From: Pelosinus fermentans DSM 17108
GTDB lineage: Bacteria; Bacillota; Negativicutes; DSM-13327
Direction of reading: 5' to 3'
DNA: 64,000 nt
NCBI RefSeq assembly: GCF_000271485.2
Contig: NZ_AKVN02000001.1
Coordinates: 1,554,001-1,618,000 of the forward strand
Positions within the stretch are counted from its first letter, which is position 1. Every line of letters begins with the position of its first letter. Below, one piece after another: positions 51,954 to 61,729 of this stretch. The position numbers were made by a program, and so were the translations under genes. Below the pieces are notes generated by a model that was not told the DNA's origin, made no database searches, and saw nothing but the letters and a program-made list of their open reading frames with translations.

Positions 51954-51985
51954 TAGTCAACCATATGAATAAAAAAGGTTAACTA
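51954..51985 (-). promoter_or_regulatory. BirA operator
   Basis: TAGTCAACC, 14-base spacer, GGTTAACTA: inverted 9-base arms (one mismatch) with the exact architecture of the BirA site (TTGTAAACC-N14/15-GGTTTACAA-like). It lies upstream of bioY and also between it and the divergent aminotransferase. Confidence 0.78.
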
Positions 51986-52124
51986 AAGTTGACTGGGTAA
52001 AACTGCATCATTCTTTCAATTGGAGAATGAGAAGATTTAGAGGGAATAACTGCTAGTATGGAGAATATTTTAATGAATGAATGTGTACAATATGTGCACA
52101 TGTTTTAGATAAGGAGGAGTAGCA

Positions 52125-53537
52125 GTGGAAAGACAAATCAGAGAGGTAATGCCTGAGTTTTTAGGACTTAAGGAAGCGATGGAGTTATCCCGGGAGGAAA
52201 ATCGGGATAACCATCGGAAATTTATCAATCCGGAGTTAGTCAATCTTTTGGGGCTTTTGAATTTTGACAAGTCCTTTGTGAAAGCGCAAGGGGTATCGAT
52301 ATGGGATAGAGAAGGTCATGAATACTTGGATTTTTTAGGGGGATATGGGGCATTGAATTTAGGTCATAATCATCCTGAAATCAATGCAGCCCTTGAAGCA
52401 GTGCAGGAACTTCCCAATTTGCTGCAAGCATCGTTAAATCCTTTAGCAGGAGCATTAGGACGAAATTTAGCCTTATTCACTCCTGGGGCACTGCAGTACT
52501 CATTTTTCTGCAATAGTGGGGCAGAAGCAGTGGAAGGTGCCTTAAAACTAGCTAGAGCGGCGACTGGAAGAATCAAATTTATTTCTTGTGAGAGTTCTTT
52601 TCATGGAAAATCCTTAGGGGCTTTATCGGTAACAGGCCGACAGAAATATAGGAAGCCTTTTGAGCCCTTACTGCCAGGTGTCGACTTTATTCCTTATGGA
52701 GACGCCGAAGCTCTGGAAAGAGCATTGAACCAGCATGATGTAGCGGCTTTTATTGTAGAGCCCATTCAAGGTGAAGCCGGAATTATTGTGCCGCCGGAAG
52801 GCTATTTGAAAAAAGTTCGGGATATTTGCAGCCATTATAATACACTGCTGATTTTGGATGAAATCCAAACCGGGTTTGGACGTACAGGAAAGTTGTTTGC
52901 CTGCGAGGAGGATAACATTGCTCCTGATATTTTATGTCTATCCAAATCATTTGGGGGCGGATCAACGTCATTAGCTGCCTATACCACAACGGAAGAGATA
53001 TGGAAAAAAGCCTATGGCAGCGTTGAAAAGGGAACACTGCATACTTCGACTTTTGGTGGAAATTCCCGGGCGGCAGCAGCCGGAATTGCTACTTTAGAAA
53101 TTCTGTATAGAGATGATTTATCCCGTCAGGCAGCAGAAAAAGGCAAATATCTCATAGAGAAATTGCAGGAGCTGCAGCAGAAATATCCTTTTCTAAAAGA
53201 GGTTCGCGGCAGAGGACTTTTCATTGGACTTGAATTTGCTCAGCCGGAGAAGGGATTGCTCAATCGATTGACAGGGGGAGCCTTAGAAAAATTAGCCAGT
53301 GAATATTTAGGCGCTATGGTAGCAGGAGAACTTTTAAATAAACATCGGATTATTACAGCTTATACGTTGAATAATCCCAATGTAATACGTTTAGAACCGC
53401 CTCTCATTGTATCCTATGAGCAGCTTGATCAATTACTGGCGGCCTTGGAAGAAATCTTCGCAAATAATAAGGGCTTTGGCGATATGGTGATAGCCAGCAG
53501 TAAAACGATATTAAGTTCCTTCGTCAAAAAATTCTAA
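52125..53537 (+). CDS. Class III aminotransferase (putrescine aminotransferase-like)
   Basis: PLP-dependent enzyme of 470 residues. PLP-binding Lys is in LCLSKSFGGGSTSLAAY, the Asp in LLILDEIQTGFGRTGKLFACEE. Other family blocks: FFCNSGAEAVEGALKLARA, FHGKSLGALSVTG and STFGGNSRAAAAGIA. The length and the extended N terminus (VMPEFLGLKEAMELSREENR) resemble YgjG-type putrescine or diamine aminotransferases rather than BioA. GTG start after AAGGAGG. It is divergent from the biotin operon; a link to biotin is possible but not shown. Confidence 0.88.
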   Translation: MERQIREVMPEFLGLKEAMELSREENRDNHRKFINPELVNLLGLLNFDKSFVKAQGVSIWDREGHEYLDFLGGYGALNLGHNHPEINAALEAVQELPNLLQASLNPLAGALGRNLALFTPGALQYSFFCNSGAEAVEGALKLARAATGRIKFISCESSFHGKSLGALSVTGRQKYRKPFEPLLPGVDFIPYGDAEALERALNQHDVAAFIVEPIQGEAGIIVPPEGYLKKVRDICSHYNTLLILDEIQTGFGRTGKLFACEEDNIAPDILCLSKSFGGGSTSLAAYTTTEEIWKKAYGSVEKGTLHTSTFGGNSRAAAAGIATLEILYRDDLSRQAAEKGKYLIEKLQELQQKYPFLKEVRGRGLFIGLEFAQPEKGLLNRLTGGALEKLASEYLGAMVAGELLNKHRIITAYTLNNPNVIRLEPPLIVSYEQLDQLLAALEEIFANNKGFGDMVIASSKTILSSFVKKF

Positions 53538-53564
53538 GGCGATAGATGCTAAAATAAATAAAAG

Positions 53565-53624
53565 AAATGGAGTATAGGGATTGGCTTGCTTTGTATGAAA
53601 GCAGCTTGTTCCTATACTCCATTT
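53565..53624. terminator. Bidirectional terminator
   Basis: AATGGAGTATAGGGA and TTCCTATACTCCATT arms with inner GCTTGCTTT/AAAGCAGC pairing, between converging aminotransferase and MutS-like genes. Confidence 0.85.
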
Positions 53625-53637
53625 TCTGACTCATAAT

Positions 53638-55443
53638 CTATTCGGCATCATACAATTCAATGCCTACCATTCGCATCAAATATTTTGCATTGGTAGTTGT
53701 GCAGCGCCCACTGCGAAGTTTGTAATCAAACTGTATTTCGTTATTTACATAGCTTTCAGTGAAGTGATAATTCACGATTTTATTACCAGCCTCATCTTCT
53801 AAATTGCAGAGTTCAAAATCATGGGTGGAAATGAGTCCAATTACCCATGGCTTATTTAAATTCTTTAATACACTGGTAGCTCCAACTAGTCTATCGATTG
53901 AATTGGTGCCGCGAAAGATTTCATCAATTAAAAAAATCATGTCCTGCTTTTTATGTGAAAAGTCGATGATCATTTTTATGCGCAGCAGTTCGGCGTAGAA
54001 GGTGGATATGCCACTGTTTAAATCATCACTGATTCTCATAGACGTAAAAACATTCATAATGGAACATTCCAGCTTAGCAGCGCAGACAGGGGCTCCGCAA
54101 TAAGCCAAAACCAGATTGATTCCGATTGTCCGTAATAGAGTTGTCTTTCCTGACATATTCGATCCGGTTATGACACAGAGATTATTTTTGATTTCAATAT
54201 TGTTGCGTACACTTTTATCTTCAACGAGTAAGGGATGTCCAATGTCTGCTGCGGAAAATACCAGATCCTGTTCAACGAAATCTGGAAAGTTCCATTGAGG
54301 ATGTATTTGTAAAATGACGCCTAGACTTGCAATGGCTTCAAATTCGCCGATGATCTGAAACCATTTTCGGATCATTTTACCATTTTCTTTCTTCCAAGCT
54401 TCTAATGCAAATACACAATGAAAATCCCACAGTGAAAGAAAGTTCATAAGGCAAAATGAAATGAAATTATAACGAAGCTCGCTTGCAGCAACAATTCTTT
54501 CAAGCTGTCTTATTTGCAGTGAGGCAGATTTTTCAGCGTGATACAATTCTGTTTGCAGGTGCATTAAGTATTCATCCTGAAAGTTTTCTTTTTCAATTAG
54601 CTGAATGAAGTGATGGAACGCTTTAATTTTTTCTTTAAATTGAAACACCGTGTATAAGGTCAATGCATTCTTTGAAAATCCAATGGCTGTAATCACCATT
54701 TGTATAATAATTAGTATTAGCGGTACATAAATCGAAATCGAAAAGCCATTAAAGAATAAAACCATCGTTAGAATTGTTGCTGCAGGTACGATATAAAATA
54801 TAATTTGCAGCAGCTTTGTATATGACGGGGAGGATTCTTCTGCGTAAGCAATTAAAGTATCCGGATCATTCTTAACTTCAGCAGTAAGCATGCCTATGCA
54901 CTGTAATTCTTCTAGGAAGTTGTCCTTTTGTGCCATTTCAGTTACAGAATTCTGACGTTTTTTTATGAGTGGGATATTTTTCTCAGGAGCAGCAAGAAGA
55001 TCTCGTAATTGCTTTCTGCCATGGAAAGTATATGTAACATTCATCCACTGAAATAAGGATTTTGCTCCGAAGAGATCCAGATCACTTGTATAGGGATGGT
55101 TAGGATCTATAAATTCCTGCCCGTTATCTGTGAATTCAATCCAGCTTCCATCCATTCGGCTAAGATGCTTTTCATTTATTTTAATTTTGCAGATGAGCTT
55201 ATTGAGTTCTCTTGTGATCTTTTGATGCTTGAACACAAAATAACAAAAGAGAAGAAGGGATAAAAATAAGGCAGAATAACCATAAAGGGATTCGGTTTTA
55301 AGAAATGCGAAGCCAGTAATTCCTGCACCTATTAAAAACACGAGCATTCGTATATTGCTAGTCCGATTAAATCGCTTGATATGCTTTTCTTTTTGATCTT
55401 GATAATATTGCAAGCGATTTATAAATTTAATATTGGTTGACAT
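53638..55443 (-). CDS. Membrane MutS-like ATPase
   Basis: 601 residues. N-terminal pair of spans (about 30-68) then a second pair near 212-253, so the protein is membrane-bound; then helical lever regions; ATPase domain from about 405: Walker A GSNMSGKTTLLRTIG, Walker B MIFLIDEIFRGTNSIDR and the signal VIGLISTHDFELCNLE. This is the MutS domain V fold without the mismatch-recognition domain. Homologues exist in many bacteria as MutS-family proteins of unknown function; DNA mismatch repair is unlikely. Start after AAGGAGG. Likely a single gene. Confidence 0.87.
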   Translation of the reverse strand: MSTNIKFINRLQYYQDQKEKHIKRFNRTSNIRMLVFLIGAGITGFAFLKTESLYGYSALFLSLLLFCYFVFKHQKITRELNKLICKIKINEKHLSRMDGSWIEFTDNGQEFIDPNHPYTSDLDLFGAKSLFQWMNVTYTFHGRKQLRDLLAAPEKNIPLIKKRQNSVTEMAQKDNFLEELQCIGMLTAEVKNDPDTLIAYAEESSPSYTKLLQIIFYIVPAATILTMVLFFNGFSISIYVPLILIIIQMVITAIGFSKNALTLYTVFQFKEKIKAFHHFIQLIEKENFQDEYLMHLQTELYHAEKSASLQIRQLERIVAASELRYNFISFCLMNFLSLWDFHCVFALEAWKKENGKMIRKWFQIIGEFEAIASLGVILQIHPQWNFPDFVEQDLVFSAADIGHPLLVEDKSVRNNIEIKNNLCVITGSNMSGKTTLLRTIGINLVLAYCGAPVCAAKLECSIMNVFTSMRISDDLNSGISTFYAELLRIKMIIDFSHKKQDMIFLIDEIFRGTNSIDRLVGATSVLKNLNKPWVIGLISTHDFELCNLEDEAGNKIVNYHFTESYVNNEIQFDYKLRSGRCTTTNAKYLMRMVGIELYDAE

Positions 55444-55687
55444 ATGTCCTCCTTAAATAGTGAACAACCTACAGGATGATGTAGATCGTCTATTATTAAT
55501 ATTATTTACCATTGGAGTATAAAATCCTTTAAAGTATCGGTGTAAGTGTAGTATTTTTGCTTAAGGTTTAGTCTTGTGGAAAGTATTGCTAAGTGGTAAA
55601 ATTGGAGATATTACTATTGAAATAGTAATGATCATTATGTTATTGAGTGACTAAATAGTCATTTTATTTAATTTGAGCGGAGGTTTT

Positions 55688-56293
55688 ATGTTGAAATATT
55701 GTAAATGGCTCTTACTTGCCGGTGTTTTATTGTCATATTTCATTACCCCTTATCTGCCTGTTTCGTGGGGGTGGGAAAATAGTCTGTTAGAATGGCTGCA
55801 GGTTGCCATATTAGTGCTTGGTCTGCTTTTAACTTGCACGTGGTGGCAGGAAGCCAGATCGACGGAAGATATTCCTGCTGCGCGCTTTCTGATGTGGGCT
55901 GTACCTTTATGGGTATTGATGATTGGCAGGGAATTAAGCTGGGGGAGAGTATTTTATCCTAGTGGTTTTCATGCGATTGATGGTCCTTCATTTCTTCCGC
56001 TATCCCAATTGCCTTATGGTGCCTTTGTCAATCCGCTGATTGCAGTAATAATAGTAGTGTGGCTATATGGGGTCATAAAATACGGCTTATATAAAGTTCC
56101 CTATACACTAGTGAAAGAACACAAATTTCCCGTTACTGCGCTGGTAATTACAATTTTTGCATTTGTATCTGCAGAGCTGGGCGAAAGGCATTTGCATCTT
56201 CAAAATATGGAAGAATTTGATGAGTGTTTTGCCTATCTAGGTTTAATCTTAACTGCTTATTGCGTGAAAAATGCTTTACGTAAGTCAATATAA
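55688..56293 (+). CDS. Multi-span membrane protein, unknown
   Basis: 201 residues from the ATG at 55688 (GCGGAGG upstream). Six hydrophobic spans are predicted (about 5-25, 33-52, 67-85, 111-130, 150-170, 180-195). Recognisable features are conserved-looking charged residues in the membrane region (IGRELSWGRVF and SAELGERHLHLQNMEEFDECFAYLGL), which could form a buried proton or metal path. No family is recognised with confidence. It is a single gene converging on the histidine kinase relic. Confidence 0.7.
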   Translation: MLKYCKWLLLAGVLLSYFITPYLPVSWGWENSLLEWLQVAILVLGLLLTCTWWQEARSTEDIPAARFLMWAVPLWVLMIGRELSWGRVFYPSGFHAIDGPSFLPLSQLPYGAFVNPLIAVIIVVWLYGVIKYGLYKVPYTLVKEHKFPVTALVITIFAFVSAELGERHLHLQNMEEFDECFAYLGLILTAYCVKNALRKSI

Positions 56294-56297
56294 AGTA

Positions 56298-56340
56298 TTG
56301 AGCCAGTATCTAAAACGTTAGATACTGGCTCAAGTTATTT
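56298..56340. terminator. Bidirectional terminator
   Basis: TTGAGCCAGTATCTAA and TTAGATACTGGCTCAA perfect arms, then TTATTTTT. Confidence 0.9.
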
Positions 56341-56386
56341 TTAGCATTCAGCTTGTCTTAGCTGCTTGCTGTTAAATGTGCAGTAC

Positions 56387-59025
56387 TCATGTTTTGGCAA
56401 CCGGAAATTGAATATAAAAGGTCGTTCCCTCTTCATGGGTATTAACCGTAATTGCAGCATTATGACGTCTTGCGATGTTATAACAAGTGGGAATGCCAAG
56501 CCCGGTTCCGCTAGCCTTAGTACTTAGAAAGGGTGTACCCAGATCTTTTACGATATCAGCAGGGATACCGCAGCCGTTATCTTCAATCGCTAAGACGACT
56601 TGCCCTTCCTCAAGATAGGTTAATATGCTGACCTTGCCGTTAATTCCTGTGGCCTCAAAGCCGTTGCGGACTAAATTTAAGATGAGTTGCCGGATCTCAT
56701 TGGTATTCAATAGAATGTTAGGTAAATTAGGATATAAGTGCGTTCGGAAAGACTTTGCCTGGGAAGCAGCATCAGCTTCCAGCAATGGACTGAGAGTACG
56801 GATGACTTCATTTAAGTCATGGGCAGCTAAAGGTGCTGCTTTATTCTTGGCTAAGGATAGGAATTCGGTAATGATCTGATTGGCCCGGTCTAATTCCTCA
56901 ATCATTAGTTTAAATTTAGACTTTTCCTCGGAGTAATTCTTTTTTTGAGCGAGCAGCTGCAGATAGCCCCGCACAGTCGTCATTGGATTACGAATCTCGT
57001 GAGAAATTCCTGCTGCGATTTGAGATACCAGCTTCATTGTATCTAGTCGGCCTAGTTCTTCCTGTATCTTTTTCTCTTCTGTTATGTCCTTATCGATTTC
57101 AATGATCTCCTGAGAGCCGCCCCTTATATTTTTACGCAGAAGCCAGCAGCTTCTTACTGTTACTTGTTTATGGTCTTTAGTTGTATGGATGAGTTCTCCC
57201 ACCCATTTGCCCTTAGCCACCACTTCTTCATTGATGCTGGCAATTGGTATGGAAATTGGGTTTTGAGTAAGGTATGGGATATCTTAGATAAGGCCTCGTC
57301 TTCTGTCCATCCGTAGCCTCGTGCAGCGCCTTGCCCCCAAAAGCTGATTTTTCCGTTCAGGTCGTGTATAAATGTATAATCGGGGTCCAGGTTTAATAAA
57401 AGAATTTGTTCCTCAAGCAATTTTCGATATTCCAGTTCTTTTTGTTCAATTGCTTTATGCTCTGTTATATCTCGAAAATAGATGGAAAGCCCCTCTGGTG
57501 AAGGATAGGCATGTACCTCTAACCATGCGTCAGTACTGGCTGACTTTGCTTCGAAATGGACGGCAGTATTTTCTTTCTTAGCTTTATGGTACTCATCGTA
57601 ATACGGTTGGACATTCGTAAAGCAATCCCATATTTTTTTGCCCAGCATATCTTGGGAATTGCAAAACCAGAATTTTTCGGCAACGGAATTAATGTAGGTA
57701 TACCGCCATTCATTATCCAATGCGAAAAAACCATCTGTAATACGTTCTAACATTTGGTGTATTTGGTCATAAGCGAAAGCTGCTTTTTTTTGTGCTTCGA
57801 TTCTAACCAGATTTTCTGCGTGAAGCTCATCAATTGTATTTTCCAATTTTTTGTGAACCCACCAGTGGGAGACTGCGGCACCAATTCGTTCCCCCAGCAT
57901 CTCTAAGTAATTGATCATTTCTTTGGTGAATAAATTTTTTCGACTGTCGTTGATTTGTATTAGACCGATGATCTTTTCCTTGATTTTGAGAGGGACGAGC
58001 GCAACGGATTCATAAGCACAACAACGACCTCGCATTTTGCCCTGCAGATTTTCCCGTGGTGTTTGTGCTACAAGTTCTGAGGTACTATTTGACCAGAAAC
58101 TACCGCCTGTTGAGAAAAATGACATCGAAGGGTTTATGCGGCCTCGTATTACATTTCCGCACATGCATTCCAATAAATATTGACCATTCTCACAAAGGAT
58201 GCGATTGTTCATTTCGTCCTTTGCACACAGGCTTTTTTCTTGTAAAATAAACTCTTCTGTAAAACCTTCCCATACAAAGTAGGGATAATCCCCCCCATCC
58301 TCTAATCTCATGGCGATTGCCTGACACTTTGTGATATTGCGTATAGAAGTTATGGCAGCAGAGAGTGCTTTTTTAAAATCCTGCAGACCAATTAGTTCAG
58401 AAAATAGCCTGTGTCCCTCAATTTCTTTGAGCAATTCTTTCGTAAGGGCACGATGGCGTTCTTCATTTTCCCTCATTTCTTCTTCAGCTTGCGTATGTTT
58501 AAAGATATCCAGCGTTTGCTGTGCTAGTAAATCCAACAGTTGAAGGGATTTAGTATCTGGTTGGTGAGGAGTACGGTGATAGGTGGATAAAATCCCCAAC
58601 AATTGACCCGTACGATTGAATATAGGGATGGATTGCATGGAGCGTATACCAGCCGCTAACATGACTTCCAGAGACTGAGAATCAACAAAGGAATTTTGAG
58701 TGATATCTTCAATAATGATATGTTCGCAGCACTTAGGAGTCAAACCGCAGGCAGTTTGACTTTTGTGGGGGCTGTTAAAGTAACTAAGAAAGGAATGATC
58801 AAGACCACGATGAGCAATGATTCGGATAACATCGGAGCTTTCATCAAGAAGTTGAAGGGTACCTCTGTCAGCTTGCATGATCCATATTGCTGTTTCAATG
58901 ATCTCATCGAAAATTTTTTTCATCCCTTCTTTACGCATAACGCATAAGCTGATATTATGCATCTTTTTCATAACGGTTAGCTCAATCGACTGATCTTCTA
59001 GCTTTTCATACATTAATTCGTCCAC
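56387..59025 (-). pseudogene. Multi-domain sensor histidine kinase, split by a frameshift
   Basis: Two frames together form one kinase of about 870 residues. First part (57160-59025): GAF-like domain (WIMQADRGTLQLLDESSD, residues about 25-170), a second GAF, then PAS (DGFFALDNEWRYTYINSVAEKFW) and another PAS start. At about 57257 one base is missing: the reading after KTQFP should continue PIASINEEVVAKGKWVGEL but goes out of frame. The second part (56387-57223) has the PAS end, H-box AAGISHEIRNPMTTVRGYLQLL, N-box NLVRNGFEATG, DNGCGIPADI and GTGLGIPTCYNIARRHN. No partner regulator is adjacent. It could be a sequencing error or a real inactivation. Confidence 0.85.
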
Positions 59026-59317
59026 ACTCCTTAGCAGCTATCTTCAAATAGTAAGAAATTGTCTTTTTCTAGTAGTGTAATTGCTAAATAAAAATTGTAG
59101 ATACGTTCATACCACATTGGAAAAATATACTGTGATACACTTCGTTTTATAGTAGGTCATTTCCTTTTAGATTTACATAATTTTTAATTATGGGAATGTA
59201 AGGAGTCAAAGATCAGCAAGCCGAGGCAATAAAATTTCTTTTTTTGATGACTAAGAAAAGAAGAACCTGCAGATACTCTTACATATCGACAGATATTCTT
59301 TATTGTAAATAAAGAAG

Positions 59318-59350
59318 GGATATTGAACCACAGAGCACACAGAGGGGGGA
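59318..59350. repeat. Half copy of intergenic repeat at ABC gene start
   Basis: GAACCACAGAGCACACAGAG, one arm only of the long hairpin repeat, leads straight into the GGGGGGAG ribosome site of the next gene. The rest of the 330-base gap before it shows only AT-rich sequence. Confidence 0.65.
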
Positions 59351-59356
59351 GTATAG

Positions 59357-61714
59357 GTGGCAGCTGTGTTAGCTAAAACATTTGTGCGTACTTTCTTTTC
59401 CAACTCTTTTAACCGAGATATTGTGATACTCTTGATTGTTAGTATTATCATTGGATCATCCTTGGCGAATCTAATCGCCATGTCAGCAAATACATATTTT
59501 TCTGCAACGATATCTACTCTTGTTGGCGACTACGGAGAATTTGATCTGCTGATTAATGTAAGAGAAGAGATGAAACAAAATGGTCAGGCTCAGATAGAAA
59601 AAGTAATTGAACAAGTTTTTCCTGGAGGAAAGATAAAAGAGGGGCCAACCTTAAATGGGCTGACCAGTTTTTTAGTGGGCTTACCAGCAGAATATAAAAC
59701 AAAACAAACCTATGAAAGCATTGACAGTATTTTTGGCAGTGTTCCAGGCCGATCGGGGATTAGTATTATGACTGAACCACGAGTAACCTTAAAGGCGGTG
59801 CCAGAAGGAGCAAAAAATACAATTATTGAACAAATTATGCAGATTGATGGCGTACTATTTGCTTTTCGCGATGGCGGGTCCGTTACTGTTATTATTCAAT
59901 CCATTAGTAAATCGGCTACGGTCAATGCCGAGATTGAAAAATTACTCAATCAATACCATACAATTGATATTGCATTTCCAGTTGGCAGTGAACCTGAGAA
60001 CTCTATGCGCTTAGGTGAGCAGATTGCCAATGCAATACGAGATGAAAAGGGAGTTGGCTACGCTGAAAGCGTTTCCGTGGACAGCAAAAGCAGCGATATG
60101 GTGTATCTAGTGAGTTCGATGATCGAGCTAAAACGTTTTTTGACTGCTTTTGCTACCAAAGCTGCTATTACTCCAGCAGCTGGAGTTACGTTTATGCTTG
60201 GTGATATCATTGCATTTCAGGGAACGGCTGCCAGTGAGCTTGTTTCTGGTGCACCCCTGGATTCCGCAAATGTGCTAGTAAAGGTAACAATGGTAAAGAG
60301 CGGTGGCTCAGCTGAAGGGATGGTTATACAAGGTGACGGAACCCAAGCGGCCAATGGGCAAGGACATGCTGTTCTTAACAATGTTATTGGAAATCTTGTG
60401 GGAACAGCTATTTTTCATAATCCTCGTACTCAATTAGGAAATGCTTTGAAAGAAACATCGAGCTTGGTTCTTCAAATTCCCAAGATTGCTCAAGATGCTC
60501 AAAATATGACTGGCGTCGCCAATAATGCGCTGAATAGCTACAGCGGCAGTATTACTGCTGTAGAAGAGACATTAAGCAGCTTAGCTAAGGCAGAAACAAC
60601 GATTGAAGCAGCAACAAGCGGTTTAGCAAAGCTCGATACCAGTGCCATTCAGCTGCAATTGACGAATTCTTCACGTGCTATGGGCAGCCTTGTCAGCACT
60701 TTGCAAATCATCCGATTATTAAATCCTGAGGTATCATCTTCTATTAACCAACTGACTGCAACACAGCAAAATCTAGTGACTCTGCAAGATACGCTGAGTG
60801 CAGTTGATAATGTGGCAGCTGATGCCCGCCGGGCACGGGCGGCTATTGATGGGATTGTAGCCAATGGCAATAGTATGGTCACTAATTTACGTACATTTGA
60901 TGTGAATGGAGCTCGCCAAACCCTTAGTGAAACAGGTACTGGCATTACTAGGCTGCAGCAGTTTAACACACCCCTTATTGCAGAGCAGTTACAGTATTTA
61001 GGAGCAGCCGTTCCTAATTTGAAAGATGAGGAAATCACACGATCAGCCAATCTAATGGATCAGTTTATTGCAGGGCAGGTAATACCCAGCCAGCGTATTC
61101 AAATCCTGACAAAAAGCAATATTACGACAGACTTTGCAGGACCTATTATCTATCGGGTAGTGGGGCATAGCAATGTGTCATTATATACTTCTGCTGTGGG
61201 CATCATTGAGCCTGATCCCCGGGCCGAAGTCATGACGATTTTGATGCAGGTGAAAGCGATTTTAGCCGGCATGGTTTCGCTGATTGCTGTGATGATATTC
61301 TTGACTCTTGATCATACAGCCGTTATGACCGTCATTCGACGAAAATGGACAGTTAATCAAGCACCTCGGGCCAAAGGGCTCAGAAGAGTGGTGCAAGGTG
61401 TAAAAAATAGTTTTACTGCACCGGAATGTATCTATGGTATGGGGATTGGTGCACTATTGCTTACGGCAATGTTTGTCTTGTCTGGTGGTGGAATTCCAAA
61501 TTTGCCGTGGATTGGCGTACCATTTTTAGGAGCGGTTATGGGGTTATTACTCGCTAATAATGCAGAAAAAATTAGTCCAATTGCCATTGATGAATTGACT
61601 GCCGGGGAGTCACTTGGACTATCTTTTGATGAGGTAATGCGAGAAATTGTTATACCTAGTGGGCGCCCGGGACTCTTGCAAACCATGAATCGCCGTAAAA
61701 TGAAGTTTAAATAA
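59357..61714 (+). CDS. ABC transporter membrane protein with very large extracytoplasmic domain
   Basis: 785 residues. One span near the N terminus (about 20-45, VILLIVSIIIGSSLANLIAM), then about 580 residues outside, then three spans (about 630-652, 694-711, 714-735) and a short cytoplasmic tail (DELTAGESLGLSFDEVMREI). The outer part starts with alpha/beta-looking segments (about 50-340) and continues with a long Ser/Ala/Thr/Leu-rich helical region (about 385-560, e.g. YSGSITAVEETLSSLAKAETT), likely coiled coil. No family is recognised. The ATPase encoded 15 bases downstream makes a two-gene ABC system. GTG start after GGGGGGAG. An envelope-spanning lipid or polymer transporter is a guess. 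Confidence 0.75.
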   Translation: MAAVLAKTFVRTFFSNSFNRDIVILLIVSIIIGSSLANLIAMSANTYFSATISTLVGDYGEFDLLINVREEMKQNGQAQIEKVIEQVFPGGKIKEGPTLNGLTSFLVGLPAEYKTKQTYESIDSIFGSVPGRSGISIMTEPRVTLKAVPEGAKNTIIEQIMQIDGVLFAFRDGGSVTVIIQSISKSATVNAEIEKLLNQYHTIDIAFPVGSEPENSMRLGEQIANAIRDEKGVGYAESVSVDSKSSDMVYLVSSMIELKRFLTAFATKAAITPAAGVTFMLGDIIAFQGTAASELVSGAPLDSANVLVKVTMVKSGGSAEGMVIQGDGTQAANGQGHAVLNNVIGNLVGTAIFHNPRTQLGNALKETSSLVLQIPKIAQDAQNMTGVANNALNSYSGSITAVEETLSSLAKAETTIEAATSGLAKLDTSAIQLQLTNSSRAMGSLVSTLQIIRLLNPEVSSSINQLTATQQNLVTLQDTLSAVDNVAADARRARAAIDGIVANGNSMVTNLRTFDVNGARQTLSETGTGITRLQQFNTPLIAEQLQYLGAAVPNLKDEEITRSANLMDQFIAGQVIPSQRIQILTKSNITTDFAGPIIYRVVGHSNVSLYTSAVGIIEPDPRAEVMTILMQVKAILAGMVSLIAVMIFLTLDHTAVMTVIRRKWTVNQAPRAKGLRRVVQGVKNSFTAPECIYGMGIGALLLTAMFVLSGGGIPNLPWIGVPFLGAVMGLLLANNAEKISPIAIDELTAGESLGLSFDEVMREIVIPSGRPGLLQTMNRRKMKFK

Positions 61715-61729
61715 GCTGGGTGGATTAAG

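Noticed and set aside
52125-53537. Identification of the aminotransferase as BioA
   Set aside because: It is near a biotin operon, but its length and long N-terminal extension fit putrescine aminotransferase-like enzymes better.
7225-59350. CRISPR-like array from the recurrent CACAGAG and GCGAAG repeats
   Set aside because: Copies are kilobases apart, lie in separate intergenic gaps, have inverted arms and no regular spacers; no cas genes are present.
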